In this document: positions 56,612 through 64,000 of the stretch, one piece after another
How the letters are laid out: every line of letters starts with the position of its first letter
Numbering within the stretch: position 1 is the first letter of the stretch
Assembly (NCBI RefSeq): GCF_024198215.1
Contig: NZ_JAKCFA010000007.1
Coordinates: 62,001 to 126,000 of the forward strand
DNA: 64,000 nucleotides
Origin: Myxococcus qinghaiensis
Lineage (GTDB): Bacteria; Myxococcota; Myxococcia; Myxococcales; Myxococcaceae
Direction: 5' to 3'
Notes under the pieces: model-generated
Told to the model about the DNA's origin: nothing
The model's database searches: none
What the model saw: only the letters and a program-made list of their open reading frames with translations
Position numbers and translations under genes: made by a program

Positions 56612-56906
56612 TAACGTCGCACGGACACGCCCGCAGTGTCAGCCCACCGGCGCCTCGTCGCCGCCCAGTCAAACGAACCAGGGGAGACGATGAAAAAGGG
56701 CGGCGCCCTTCTCCACCTCGTAAAGGAAGCCACGCCGGACCGGGTCCTCATCGGCAACGCGCTGGGCAGACTCAGCAACTGGGCCCGACATTCCGATGTC
56801 GTCGGATGTGTCACCAGAATTCCTCCTCGATCCATCGAGTCTTGAAGCAGGTCTCACGTAAGCCCACTCACCGAGCACTGCTCGCTCCCGCATCGAAGGA
56901 TCCCAC
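56612..56906. other. Unresolved stretch between two minus-strand genes
   Basis: This stretch has weaker GC bias than its surroundings. Two weak candidates exist: a plus-strand frame 56690-56845 (51 residues, AGGGGAG before its ATG) and the end of a minus-strand frame 56669-57079, which overlaps the lipoprotein's C-terminal repeats. Neither shows a recognisable domain, and I would not call either a gene with confidence. Confidence 0.3.
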
Positions 56907-57743
56907 CTACCGCGTGCCCGCGTCAGCAACTCCTGCGTCAGCCCTTCCAGAATTGCCCGTACCCGCATCGCCCGCTGCTGCGTCAGCGGAATCACCTGTG
57001 CCAGATCCTGCATCATCCGCTCCAGCATCACCCGGTCCGGCGTCTGTCGCGGCAGATGACTTGAACGCCCCTTCGGCATACTTGATCATCATCAATCGAG
57101 CCTGGGTGTTTGCCTCCTGCCGATCTGAAATCCATTGACTTCGTGCCGCCATGCAGATTGCAAAGGCCGCATCAGAAGACTGACTGGCCATACCCAGCGA
57201 AGCGGTAGACGAGGCCTTGGCGGCGGAAGAGCTTCTCTCCAGACCGAAAATCCCGATACCCAGGGCAACGAGGCTACCTCCCAGTGTCGCGAAATCTTCG
57301 AATGTAGCCTTGCCCTCCGTCATCATCTTGGTTCCCGCCACCGAACCAGCCAACCCTGCCCCCAGAAAGACAATCCCCTCAGCAGCCCACGCATTCGATG
57401 TACGCGCGGCATGCTGTTCGATGTTTCGACAGTACGCCCAGCCATCGCGCATCGGGTACCGAATCCGCTTGGAGTCATAGACAACCCCACCATCAACACC
57501 GCCATCCAAGCCCCCCACGACAACGACAGTTCCCGCATCCAGGAGCACATCCCCACCGTCCGCATCAACGCCATCCGGATAGAGCGCAAAGTAACGCGCT
57601 GCCAGCTGTCGCTCATCTGGAGTCGGAGAATCAATCACTGGAACAAAGTTCGGGAATGGCCCATGAATGCTCTGGAACCAAGAGCAGCCAACACACGCAA
57701 CCGAGACACCCAGGCTCAGCAGGACTTTGGCTCGATAGTGCAT
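56907..57743 (-). CDS. Lipoprotein with Asp/Ala/Gly-rich tail
   Basis: A 278-residue protein with a signal peptide and lipobox ACVGC. The mature part has an acidic Gly/Asp/Val-rich segment around 60-85, a YCRNIEQHAARTSNAWAAE stretch, and two hydrophobic Gly/Ala-rich segments (GIVFLGAGLAGSVAG and LGGSLVALGIGIFGL), probable membrane helices. The last 50 residues are a repeat-rich tail (ATDAGPGDAGADDAG). No family is recognised. The start is ATG 57743 (or GTG 57746) after a GGGGG. It lies in a region with weaker GC bias than the rest of the window. Confidence 0.6.
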   Translation of the reverse strand: MHYRAKVLLSLGVSVACVGCSWFQSIHGPFPNFVPVIDSPTPDERQLAARYFALYPDGVDADGGDVLLDAGTVVVVGGLDGGVDGGVVYDSKRIRYPMRDGWAYCRNIEQHAARTSNAWAAEGIVFLGAGLAGSVAGTKMMTEGKATFEDFATLGGSLVALGIGIFGLERSSSAAKASSTASLGMASQSSDAAFAICMAARSQWISDRQEANTQARLMMIKYAEGAFKSSAATDAGPGDAGADDAGSGTGDSADAAAGDAGTGNSGRADAGVADAGTR

Positions 57744-57972
57744 CACACCCCCATGACATGCGCTGACGCATGAGTATCACGCCCACGCCAAATCATGTCC
57801 ATACCCGCACCTCCGGGTAAACCCGACCCCTGTCATTTCCCACCCAGCCAATTAAACGCATACATCCAGCCCGATCAACGAAGGGAACGCCGAACGCCAG
57901 CGAGTGCAAACTCACGAGCGTCTGCACCTCCTGTGACAGGCATCACTGCCGACGCTCATCGTCCAGGCGACT

Positions 57973-58566
57973 TCACGATCGTGACCGCTTCTCCACGGAC
58001 TGCCACGCGGCGCGCGCAAGCACCGGAATGGCCGCACGCAAGTCCGTCTTCGTCCGTCCCGCGAGCCAGTCGCGCACCAGTTCTTGTGCCGGCCCGCGAA
58101 GGATGGCGAGGAAGAGCTCGAAGGGCATCTCCTCGAATGCGCCGTCCCGGACGCGCGCCTGCCACCACTCCTTCAGCTGCCGGAAGAAACCCTTGTTCTG
58201 CTCGCGGATGCTCGCCTCGGCCGCGACGACCGCTTCGACGCCTCGCGCGCCCATGAGGAAGCGCGTCGCATCCGGCCGCGCCAGCGTCCACTCCAGGTGA
58301 TGCCGCACGAGCGCCTCGACGCCCTCACGGGCTCCTGGCTGTGACTTGAGCACCTCCACCACTCCTGACTGGTACTCGCCCAGGACCTCCAGGTAGAGCG
58401 CCGCGGCAATCGCGTCCTTGCTCTCGAACAGGTGGTAGATGCTCCCCGTGCTGGCCCCCGAGCGCTCGCGGATGGCCGCCAGGGTCGTCCCCTCGACGCC
58501 CCGCTCCAGGAAGCACTCCAGCGCCGCCTTGAGGACCTCTTCTCGCCGGTGACCCGGGTTGCGCAT
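57973..58566 (-). CDS. TetR-family transcriptional repressor
   Basis: A 197-residue repressor. The N-terminal helix-turn-helix has ECFLERGVEGTTLAAIRERSGASTGSIYHLFESKDAIAAALY, and the C-terminal ligand domain is all helical. AAGG precedes ATG 58566. The divergent operon begins 61 bases away at 58628, and the intervening DNA carries a 32-base imperfect palindrome, so the protein should repress both itself and the thioesterase operon. A fatty-acyl or CoA-derived ligand is plausible from the neighbours but is not shown. Confidence 0.9.
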   Translation of the reverse strand: MRNPGHRREEVLKAALECFLERGVEGTTLAAIRERSGASTGSIYHLFESKDAIAAALYLEVLGEYQSGVVEVLKSQPGAREGVEALVRHHLEWTLARPDATRFLMGARGVEAVVAAEASIREQNKGFFRQLKEWWQARVRDGAFEEMPFELFLAILRGPAQELVRDWLAGRTKTDLRAAIPVLARAAWQSVEKRSRS

Positions 58567-58579
58567 CCCTCCACCTTAC

Positions 58580-58611
58580 TTTAGAACATCATTCTAGAAC
58601 GATATTCCAAA
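58580..58611. promoter_or_regulatory. Palindromic operator between tetR and the thioesterase operon
   Basis: A 32-base imperfect palindrome centred on TTCTAGAA (58592-58599), in which 13 of 16 positions on each side match. It contains two tandem 13-base units, AGAACATCATTCT (58583-58595) and AGAACGATATTCC (58596-58608). The AT-rich composition stands out locally. It is placed as expected for a TetR-type operator. Confidence 0.65.
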
Positions 58612-58627
58612 CAGCGAGGAGGTCGCC

Positions 58628-59050
58628 GTGGAGTCACTGATGGAGATGGGTCAGCAGGTGCTCAAGCAGCAGGCGTTCAGCACGCTGATGGGGACCCGGC
58701 TGGTGCATCTGACGAAGGGCGAGGCCGTTCTGGAACTTCCGCTGCGCGCGGAACTGGGCCAGCAGCACGGCTTCGTGCACGGGGGCGTGCTCAGCTACAT
58801 GGCCGACAACGCGCTCACCTTCGCGGGAGGCTCGGCGATGGCTGCGCCCGTCGTCACGTCGGAGTTCAAGATCAACTACGTGCGCCCCGCCCAGGGCTCC
58901 ATGCTCATCGCCAGGGCTCGCGCGCTGCACGCCGGACGCAGGCAGTCCGTCTGCCACTGCGACGTCTTCGTCGTCACCGAGAAGGGAGAGACGCTGGTCG
59001 CCGTGGCCCAGGGCACCATCGCGGCCATGGCACCTCGCGAGGAGTCATGA
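58628..59050 (+). CDS. PaaI-type hotdog-fold acyl-CoA thioesterase
   Basis: A 140-residue hotdog-fold protein. The segment QQHGFVHGGVLSYMADNA carries the typical HGG-x-x-x-x-x-D of PaaI thioesterases, and SEFKINYVRPAQGSMLIARAR matches the central strands. These enzymes hydrolyse aryl- or acyl-CoAs. GTG 58628 has GGAGG nine bases before it. The stop overlaps the next gene's ATG by 4 bases, giving a coupled pair under the TetR operator. Confidence 0.88.
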   Translation: MESLMEMGQQVLKQQAFSTLMGTRLVHLTKGEAVLELPLRAELGQQHGFVHGGVLSYMADNALTFAGGSAMAAPVVTSEFKINYVRPAQGSMLIARARALHAGRRQSVCHCDVFVVTEKGETLVAVAQGTIAAMAPREES

Positions 59051-59586
59051 ACTCCGCCACGCAGCCCGCGCCCAAAGGCCCACCGAGCACAACCCCAGCG
59101 CTGCACGAGCAGTGGCGCCAGGTTCGTCAGTTGTTCTCCAGGGCCTTCGCCAGCTCCCTGCACTTCGCCATCGCCAGCGTCGATGCGCGCGGAGCACCGC
59201 ACGTGACGCCCATCGGCTCGGTGCTACTGGGTGAACCCGGACGGGGCATCTTCTTCGAGGTCTTCGCGCGACAGCTCCCGACGAACCTCACGAAGGACTC
59301 CCGGGTGAGCATCCTCGCCGTGGACAGCGGCAAGCTGTTCTGGCTCCGCTCACTCTTCGCGGGGCGCTTTGCTCGCCCACCCGCACTGAGACTCGTGGGG
59401 CACGTGCTCGGCCCACCCCGACGCGCCACACCCGAGGAGCAACAGCGCTTCGCGCGACGTGTGCGGCGGCTCCGGTGGCTCAAGGGCCACGCGCGACTCT
59501 GGAGCCAGCTCGACCATGTGCGGGATTTCGAGGTCGAACGAATCGAGTCCGTCCACCTCGGGGCCATGACGGCGGGCCTGTGGTAA
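59047..59586 (+). CDS. Pyridoxamine 5'-phosphate oxidase-like protein
   Basis: A 179-residue protein with a split-barrel flavin-binding-like fold: SLHFAIASVDARGAPHVTPIGSVLL and FFEVFARQLPTNLTKDSRVSILAVD. This is the PNPOx-like/general stress family rather than true PdxH. It probably binds FMN, F420 or heme. It is translationally coupled to the thioesterase and ends well before the convergent helicase gene. Confidence 0.75.
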   Translation: MNSATQPAPKGPPSTTPALHEQWRQVRQLFSRAFASSLHFAIASVDARGAPHVTPIGSVLLGEPGRGIFFEVFARQLPTNLTKDSRVSILAVDSGKLFWLRSLFAGRFARPPALRLVGHVLGPPRRATPEEQQRFARRVRRLRWLKGHARLWSQLDHVRDFEVERIESVHLGAMTAGLW

Positions 59587-59673
59587 CGGCCCACCCGTCA
59601 CCGCCAACAATCACCTTCGGGGCCCCGTGAGCACGTCGAGCGCGCATCACGGGCCCTCAAGGGGACTTTCAGC

Positions 59674-61170
59674 TCACAGCCACTTCGACGTCTGACGACG
59701 CGCGGGCGGCTCGGCGACCTTCGCGGGAGCCGGCGCCGGACCCGAAGAGCGCGACGGAGCGCTGCCCCCACGAGATGGAGCATTGCCACCGCGCGACTGC
59801 TGTCCACCGCCACGACCCGAACCCGCGGAGCCGCCACCACCCCGCGCGGAACGGCCCCCTTCGGCACGTCCCTGGCCTCCGCCACCACCCCGGCGACGAC
59901 GCGACGAGTTGCCGGGCTGATTGCCACGGCCACCGCCACCACCGCCCTGCCCGCCCCGCGACTGCCCACCGCCGTTCGAGCTGCGCGCGACAGGCTCGTC
60001 CACCGAGGCCGAGGCCCCAGGACGCGGCGCCGCGAGGCCCGAGCGGTACGGATGCTCCTCCACCACCGGCACGCTGCGGCGGATGGTCCGCTCGATGTCG
60101 CGAAGGTACGCGCGCTCCTCACCGTCGCAGAAGGACACCGCGGTGCCCGTGGCGCCCGCGCGGCCCGTGCGGCCGATGCGGTGCACGTACTGCTCCGGCA
60201 CGTTGGGCAGGTCGTAGTTGACGACGAAGCTCAGCCCGTCGATGTCGATGCCGCGCGCCGCGATGTCCGTGGCCACCAGTACCCGGAGCGAGCCGTTGCG
60301 GAAGTCGTCCAGCGCACGCTCGCGCGCGTTCTGGCTCTTGTTGCCGTGAATCGCGGCGGCCGTGACTCCGGAGCCCTCGAGCTGCTTGGCCACCCGGTTG
60401 GCGCCATGCTTGGTGCGCGTGAAGACCAGCGCCCGCTCAATCTTGCCGTCCTTCAAGAGGTGCGTGAGCAAGCCGCGCTTCTGCTCGCGCTCCACGAAGT
60501 ACACCTGCTGAGCGACAGTCTCCGCCGTGCTGGAGACCGGCGTCACCTCCACGCGGATGGGGTCCGTGAGGATGTTGCGAGACAGGTCGACAATCTCCGG
60601 CGGCATCGTCGCGCTGAAGAAGAGCGTCTGCCGCTTCGAGGGCAGCGCCTTGATGACCTTGCGCACGTCATGGATGAAGCCCATGTCGAGCATGCGGTCC
60701 GCCTCGTCGAGCACGAACACCTCGAGCGAGCGCAGCGACACGTAGCCCTGGTCCATCAGGTCGAGCAGGCGGCCAGGCGTCGCCACCAGCACATCCACGC
60801 CACTCTTGAGCGCCTGCACCTGCGCGCCCTGGCCCACGCCGCCGAAAATCACCGCGTGGCGCAGCGGAAGGTTCTTGCCGTACGTCGCGAAGCTCTCGCT
60901 CACCTGCCCCGCGAGCTCTCGCGTGGGAGTGAGCACCAGGCAACGCACGGGACGCGCGCCCCCGGTCGGCGCCTTGGCGGACAGACGCTGGAGAATCGGC
61001 AGCGCGAAGGCCGCCGTCTTTCCCGTGCCCGTCTGGGCCACGCCGAGCACGTCCTTCCCAGCCAGGGCGTGAGGAATCGCCTTCATCTGGATGGGCGTAG
61101 GAGTGGTGTACCCCTCCGCCTTGACCGCGCGCAGGAGGGTGTCGTGAAGCTGCAGTTCGTCGAAAGTCAT
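59674..61170 (-). CDS. DEAD-box RNA helicase with RGG-rich tail (RhlE-like)
   Basis: A 498-residue helicase. Conserved motifs are [10 protein letters not shown] (Q), AQTGTGKT (I), [24 protein letters not shown] (II), SATMP (III), and the C-terminal ARGIDIDGL and [10 protein letters not shown]. The last 110 residues are a Gly/Arg/Ser-rich tail with GGQSRGG, RGGGGG and GRGGGQQ repeats, typical of RNA-binding helicases. It likely acts on structured RNA in ribosome assembly or stress response. AGGAA precedes ATG 61170, and a hairpin lies just upstream of the start. Confidence 0.92.
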   Translation of the reverse strand: MTFDELQLHDTLLRAVKAEGYTTPTPIQMKAIPHALAGKDVLGVAQTGTGKTAAFALPILQRLSAKAPTGGARPVRCLVLTPTRELAGQVSESFATYGKNLPLRHAVIFGGVGQGAQVQALKSGVDVLVATPGRLLDLMDQGYVSLRSLEVFVLDEADRMLDMGFIHDVRKVIKALPSKRQTLFFSATMPPEIVDLSRNILTDPIRVEVTPVSSTAETVAQQVYFVEREQKRGLLTHLLKDGKIERALVFTRTKHGANRVAKQLEGSGVTAAAIHGNKSQNARERALDDFRNGSLRVLVATDIAARGIDIDGLSFVVNYDLPNVPEQYVHRIGRTGRAGATGTAVSFCDGEERAYLRDIERTIRRSVPVVEEHPYRSGLAAPRPGASASVDEPVARSSNGGGQSRGGQGGGGGGRGNQPGNSSRRRRGGGGGQGRAEGGRSARGGGGSAGSGRGGGQQSRGGNAPSRGGSAPSRSSGPAPAPAKVAEPPARRQTSKWL

Positions 61171-61193
61171 GGATTCCTAGTCGAAGTGAGTCT

Positions 61194-61216
61194 GCTTCCT
61201 CGCAAGGCAAGGAAGC
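61194..61216 (-). other. Hairpin in the 5' leader of the DEAD-box helicase gene
   Basis: GCTTCCT (61194-61200) pairs with AGGAAGC (61210-61216) around a 9-base loop in the minus-strand leader, 24 bases before the ATG. It could occlude the start and be resolved in the cold or by the helicase itself, a form of autoregulation known for other RNA helicase genes. The rest of the 61171-61426 stretch holds no gene. Confidence 0.4.
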
Positions 61217-61426
61217 CCGCGCAGCGAGCCCAATCGAGTTCAATATCGAGGGCACCTGGCGGTGCGCGGTCCGGCCCGGCCGGCCGACCCGCTTGAGAAT
61301 GTCGGAGAACAGGGGGGTCCTCCCTCCCATTCCACGCATTCGGCCGCGGACCCTGCCCTCTCCCGGGTCGGATGTCCCGTGAAATCGAGCCCTTGACAGC
61401 CGGTTTGTGGAATGGCGGGCGAAAAA

Positions 61427-61460
61427 AGAGGGCCCCGAGTCATCCACCTCGGGGCCCTCT
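61427..61460 (-). terminator. Rho-independent terminator of the EF-G gene
   Basis: A 13-base-pair perfect stem, AGAGGGCCCCGAG (61427-61439) with CTCGGGGCCCTCT (61448-61460), around an 8-base loop. On the minus strand it is followed by a run of six T (A6 at 61422-61427). It lies 11 bases after the EF-G stop, giving a textbook terminator. Confidence 0.9.
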
Positions 61461-61470
61461 TCACCCTCCG

Positions 61471-63576
61471 TCACGCCCGCGCTTCGGACAGTGACGCCTG
61501 GAGCACGTCTGGCAGGGGCTCATACGTCCCCAGTCGCATGCTCGCCTGGGCCCGGCCCTGCGTCCTGCCCCGCAAGCCCGTCACGTAGCCGAAGAGGCTG
61601 GCCATGGGCACCCGCGCGGACACCACGCGGGCATTGCCCCGCGTCTCCATCCCCAGCACCCGACCTCGCCGCGAGGCCAGGTCTCCCAACACCTCGCCCA
61701 CGTACTCCTCGGGCGTGGTGACCTCCACGTCCATCACCGGCTCCAGCACCTGCACGCCCACCCGCCGCACCGCCTCCTGGAGCGCCAGGGAGCCCGCCAT
61801 GGCGAACGCCTGCGGGGTGGAGTCGCGCACGTGCGTGTCTCCATCCACCAGTCGGACCTCCACGTCGACGAGCGCCACGCCGTCCCGCACGCCGCGCTCC
61901 ATGGCCCCCGCGACACCCTTCTGGATGGCGGGCACCAGCTCCCTCGGAATGCTGCCGCCCTTCGTGTCGTCCACGAAGACGAGCCCCGCGCCTCGCGCCG
62001 CCGGAGCCACGTCCAGCACCACGCGCGCATACTGTCCGGGCCCGCCCGTCTGACGGACGTGCCGGTACTCCTGACGCACGGCGCGCTTGAGCGTGTCGCG
62101 GTAGGCCACCTTGGGCTGTCCCACGCGAGCCTCCACGCCGTACTCCGTCCTCAGTCGGTCCACGACCACCTCCAGGTGAAGCTCACCCATTCCGGACAGC
62201 AGCACCTGGCCGCTCTCCGGGTCCACGCCCACGCGCAGCGACGGGTCCTCCGCCGCCAGTCGATGCAGGCCCTCTTCCAGCTTCGGCAGCTCCGCGGGCG
62301 ACTTCGCCTCCACGGCGAGGTGCACCACGGGCTCCGGGAAGCCGAGCGACTCCAGCACCACCGGTGCCTCGGGGTCGCTCAGCGTGTCTCCCGTGCGCAC
62401 GTTCTTCAGGCCGAGCGCCGCCGCGATATCTCCCGCATGGACTTCCGAGACCTCCTCCCTGCGATTGGCATGCATGAACATCAGCCGACCCACGCGCTCC
62501 CGCTTGCCCGTGGCGGGATTGAGCAGGACGGTGCCCGCGCGCAGCGTGCCCGAATAGACACGCAGGAAGACGATGTTGCCCACGTTCTTGTCACTCATCA
62601 TCTTGAACACCAGCGCGGCCGGAGGACTGTCGTCCGCCGGTTCACGCGAGGCACGTTGCTCCGTGCCCGGCACCAGTCCCTCCACCGCCGGAAGGTCCGA
62701 GGGCGCGGGCAGGTAGTCGACGACGGCGTCCAGCAGCATCTGCACTCCCTTCTTCTTGAACGCCGAGCCGGCGAGCACCGGCACCAGCGTGCGCGACAAC
62801 GTCCCCGCGCGCACCGCCCGCACCAGGTCCGCTTCCGTGATGTCTTCCAGCCGCCCGTCCACGAACTTCTCCATGACGCCGTCGTCCACGTCCGCCGCCG
62901 CTTCAATGAGCCGCAGGCGCAGCGTCTCCACCTGCTTCCGGACCTCCTCCGGCACGGACTGCTCCTCGTGGTACTCGCCGCCCTCGCCGTCGAAGCGGAG
63001 CGTCTTCATGCGCACCAGGTCCACGAGGCCCTGGAACTCCGACTCACTGCCGAGCGGCCACTGCACCGCCACGGCGCGAGCGCCCAGGCGCTCACGGATG
63101 GACTCCAGGCTCATGGCGAAGTCCGCGCCCACCTTGTCCATCTTGTTGATGAAGGCGATGCGCGGGACGCCGTAGCGGTCCGCCTGACGCCACACCGCCT
63201 CCGACTGGGGCTCCACGCCCTGGCTTCCGTCGAACACGGCCACCGCGCCGTCCAGCACGCGCAGGGAGCGCTCCACCTCGATGGTGAAGTCCACGTGTCC
63301 CGGCGTGTCCAGGATGTTGATGCGATGGGGCGTGCCCGTGGAGGGCCCGTGACGAGGAGACCAGAACGCGGTGGTGGCCGCGGAGGTGATGGTGATGCCG
63401 CGCTGCTTCTCCTGCGGCAGCCAGTCCATCTCCGTGGAGCCGTCATGGACTTCGCCCGTGGAGTGGATGCGACCGGTGAAGAACAGGACGCGCTCGGTGA
63501 GCGTCGTCTTGCCCGCGTCGATGTGCGCCATGATGCCGATGTTGCGATACCGCTCGATGCGAGTGCTGCGGGACAT
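61471..63576 (-). CDS. fusA: Elongation factor G paralogue
   Basis: A 701-residue EF-G. The G domain has the P-loop AHIDAGKTT, switch 2 [18 protein letters not shown] and NKMD. The later domains II-V are collinear with the family (GEIAVALGLKN-like [12 protein letters not shown], and the domain-V segment [19 protein letters not shown]). The gene is alone, without rpsL, rpsG or tuf, so it may be a second EF-G copy. Which of translocation or ribosome recycling it favours cannot be told. AGGAG precedes ATG 63576. It has a strong terminator and its own promoter about 360 bases upstream. Confidence 0.93.
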   Translation of the reverse strand: MSRSTRIERYRNIGIMAHIDAGKTTLTERVLFFTGRIHSTGEVHDGSTEMDWLPQEKQRGITITSAATTAFWSPRHGPSTGTPHRINILDTPGHVDFTIEVERSLRVLDGAVAVFDGSQGVEPQSEAVWRQADRYGVPRIAFINKMDKVGADFAMSLESIRERLGARAVAVQWPLGSESEFQGLVDLVRMKTLRFDGEGGEYHEEQSVPEEVRKQVETLRLRLIEAAADVDDGVMEKFVDGRLEDITEADLVRAVRAGTLSRTLVPVLAGSAFKKKGVQMLLDAVVDYLPAPSDLPAVEGLVPGTEQRASREPADDSPPAALVFKMMSDKNVGNIVFLRVYSGTLRAGTVLLNPATGKRERVGRLMFMHANRREEVSEVHAGDIAAALGLKNVRTGDTLSDPEAPVVLESLGFPEPVVHLAVEAKSPAELPKLEEGLHRLAAEDPSLRVGVDPESGQVLLSGMGELHLEVVVDRLRTEYGVEARVGQPKVAYRDTLKRAVRQEYRHVRQTGGPGQYARVVLDVAPAARGAGLVFVDDTKGGSIPRELVPAIQKGVAGAMERGVRDGVALVDVEVRLVDGDTHVRDSTPQAFAMAGSLALQEAVRRVGVQVLEPVMDVEVTTPEEYVGEVLGDLASRRGRVLGMETRGNARVVSARVPMASLFGYVTGLRGRTQGRAQASMRLGTYEPLPDVLQASLSEARA

Positions 63577-63822
63577 AAAGGACTCCTGTTCCCGTCGGGC
63601 AGCGAGGCCCGCGGGTTGGAAAATGATTGAGGAGCCGGTTGGAGACACGACGGGCGTGGAGTCGTCAGGCGCACGCACGCGCGACTTGCCGGAGGGGCTC
63701 GAAGGGCCCGCTCAGGGACGCGTGAGGACACACGACGGCTCAGACGGAGCCATGGCGGAACCGGGCTTCACGACACGCGGGAACCAGCGACCCGCGCACC
63801 GGAAGGACTCCGGCCCGCCTGC

Positions 63823-63924
63823 TCAAATGTCGAGCAGAACCTCGTGACGGGGGGAAAGGCACACGTCCGCCGCCGGCGCGGGGAAGCGCGCAATCAGCAG
63901 GGCAGTGAAGGAGACGGGCCTCAT
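63823..63924 (-). CDS. Candidate leader peptide of the EF-G gene
   Basis: A 33-residue frame (starts MRPVSFTALLIARF, ends HEVLLDI) beginning at the presumed +1 of the promoter, with almost no leader, so it would be translated from a leaderless or very short leader. It has no recognised homologue and no strong bias. It may act in cis to sense ribosome state, or be chance. Confidence 0.3.
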   Translation of the reverse strand: MRPVSFTALLIARFPAPAADVCLSPRHEVLLDI

Positions 63925-63933
63925 GATGCGTAT

Positions 63934-63962
63934 GAGTTAAGACAGACGACAGCCATTGTCAA
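63934..63962 (-). promoter_or_regulatory. Sigma-70-type promoter for the EF-G gene
   Basis: On the minus strand, TTGACA (63957-63962, perfect) is followed by a 17-base spacer and TAACTC (63934-63939, a weak -10). The transcript would run through the leader frame toward the EF-G start. The flanks TGAGTT and AACTCA also form an inverted repeat (63933-63938 and 63961-63966). Confidence 0.55.
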
Positions 63963-64000
63963 CTCACGCCCCTGGATGCTCGGCGCAACCGCGTGCGCAA

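Larger units (their letters stand above)
63577..64000 (-). other. Leader and promoter region of the EF-G gene
   Basis: About 420 bases with no ordinary gene. On the minus strand it contains the promoter at 63934-63962, a 33-codon candidate leader frame (63823-63924), then 246 bases to the EF-G start. I see no other convincing gene. The right window edge cuts off whatever lies upstream. Confidence 0.5.

Noticed and set aside
56690-56845. Small plus-strand frame (51 residues) with a good ribosome site
   Set aside because: No domain, no partner gene, and a falling third-position GC; left unresolved.
61831-63630. Long plus-strand frame antisense to EF-G
   Set aside because: Shadow frame of a conserved gene.

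Overview
The window reads as chromosomal DNA of a myxobacterium (order Myxococcales, most like the Myxococcus/Corallococcus group). The evidence is strongly GC-rich codons, the density of Ser/Thr kinases and two-component proteins, a DUF2378 (TIGR02265) protein, an AgmX-type protein, carotenoid genes, many small lipoproteins, and long spurious open frames antisense to real genes. I saw no rRNA, tRNA, CRISPR array, transposase or prophage block, and most of the window looks like core chromosome.

Layout. 1-12.6 kb: a tandem ArsA/Get3-like ATPase, an NtrC-type regulator with a degenerate kinase partner, a dCMP deaminase, a lipoprotein protease, PrkA, a lidless Hsp70, and a kinase-receiver-cyclase fusion. 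12.7-24.5 kb: a carotenoid oxygenase, a HEAT-repeat protein, a Cys-rich lipoprotein, a CrtI-type desaturase and a 1775-residue pseudokinase/AAA/GAF/histidine kinase. 24.5-31 kb: ClpX, a GYF/AgmX protein, TruA, a tiny ribbon-helix-helix protein and two tandem paralogous lipoproteins.

31-35.4 kb is the most unusual part, a minus-strand sulfur block. It holds an E1 (MoeB/ThiF type), TusA, a CysO/MoaD-like carrier ending in GG, a second E1-like protein that has lost its nucleotide and catalytic sites, and a JAMM protease. Downstream, on the same strand, are an APS-kinase-like protein with a histone-like basic tail (its own strong promoter flanked by an inverted repeat) and LarE. This looks like a ubiquitin-like sulfur-carrier pathway with an added pseudo-E1.

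35.4-47 kb: a NarL-type two-component pair, an M15-type peptidase, a GH5-like lipoprotein glycosidase, an ABC ATPase followed by an ABC permease fused to an M1 aminopeptidase, an ankyrin/beta-solenoid overlapping pair and an AraC regulator. 47.2-55.9 kb: a tightly overlapping mutA-mutB-meaB operon followed by fused isobutyryl-CoA mutase IcmF, giving adenosylcobalamin-dependent acyl-CoA carbon-skeleton rearrangements and their G-protein chaperones. 56-64 kb: unknown and lipoprotein genes of weaker GC bias, a TetR gene sharing a palindromic operator with a thioesterase/PNPOx-like operon, an RGG-tailed DEAD-box helicase, and an EF-G paralogue with its own promoter and a long leader.

All calls are from reading motifs by eye. 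Starts were chosen from ribosome-binding sites and motif positions, and several remain uncertain as noted.
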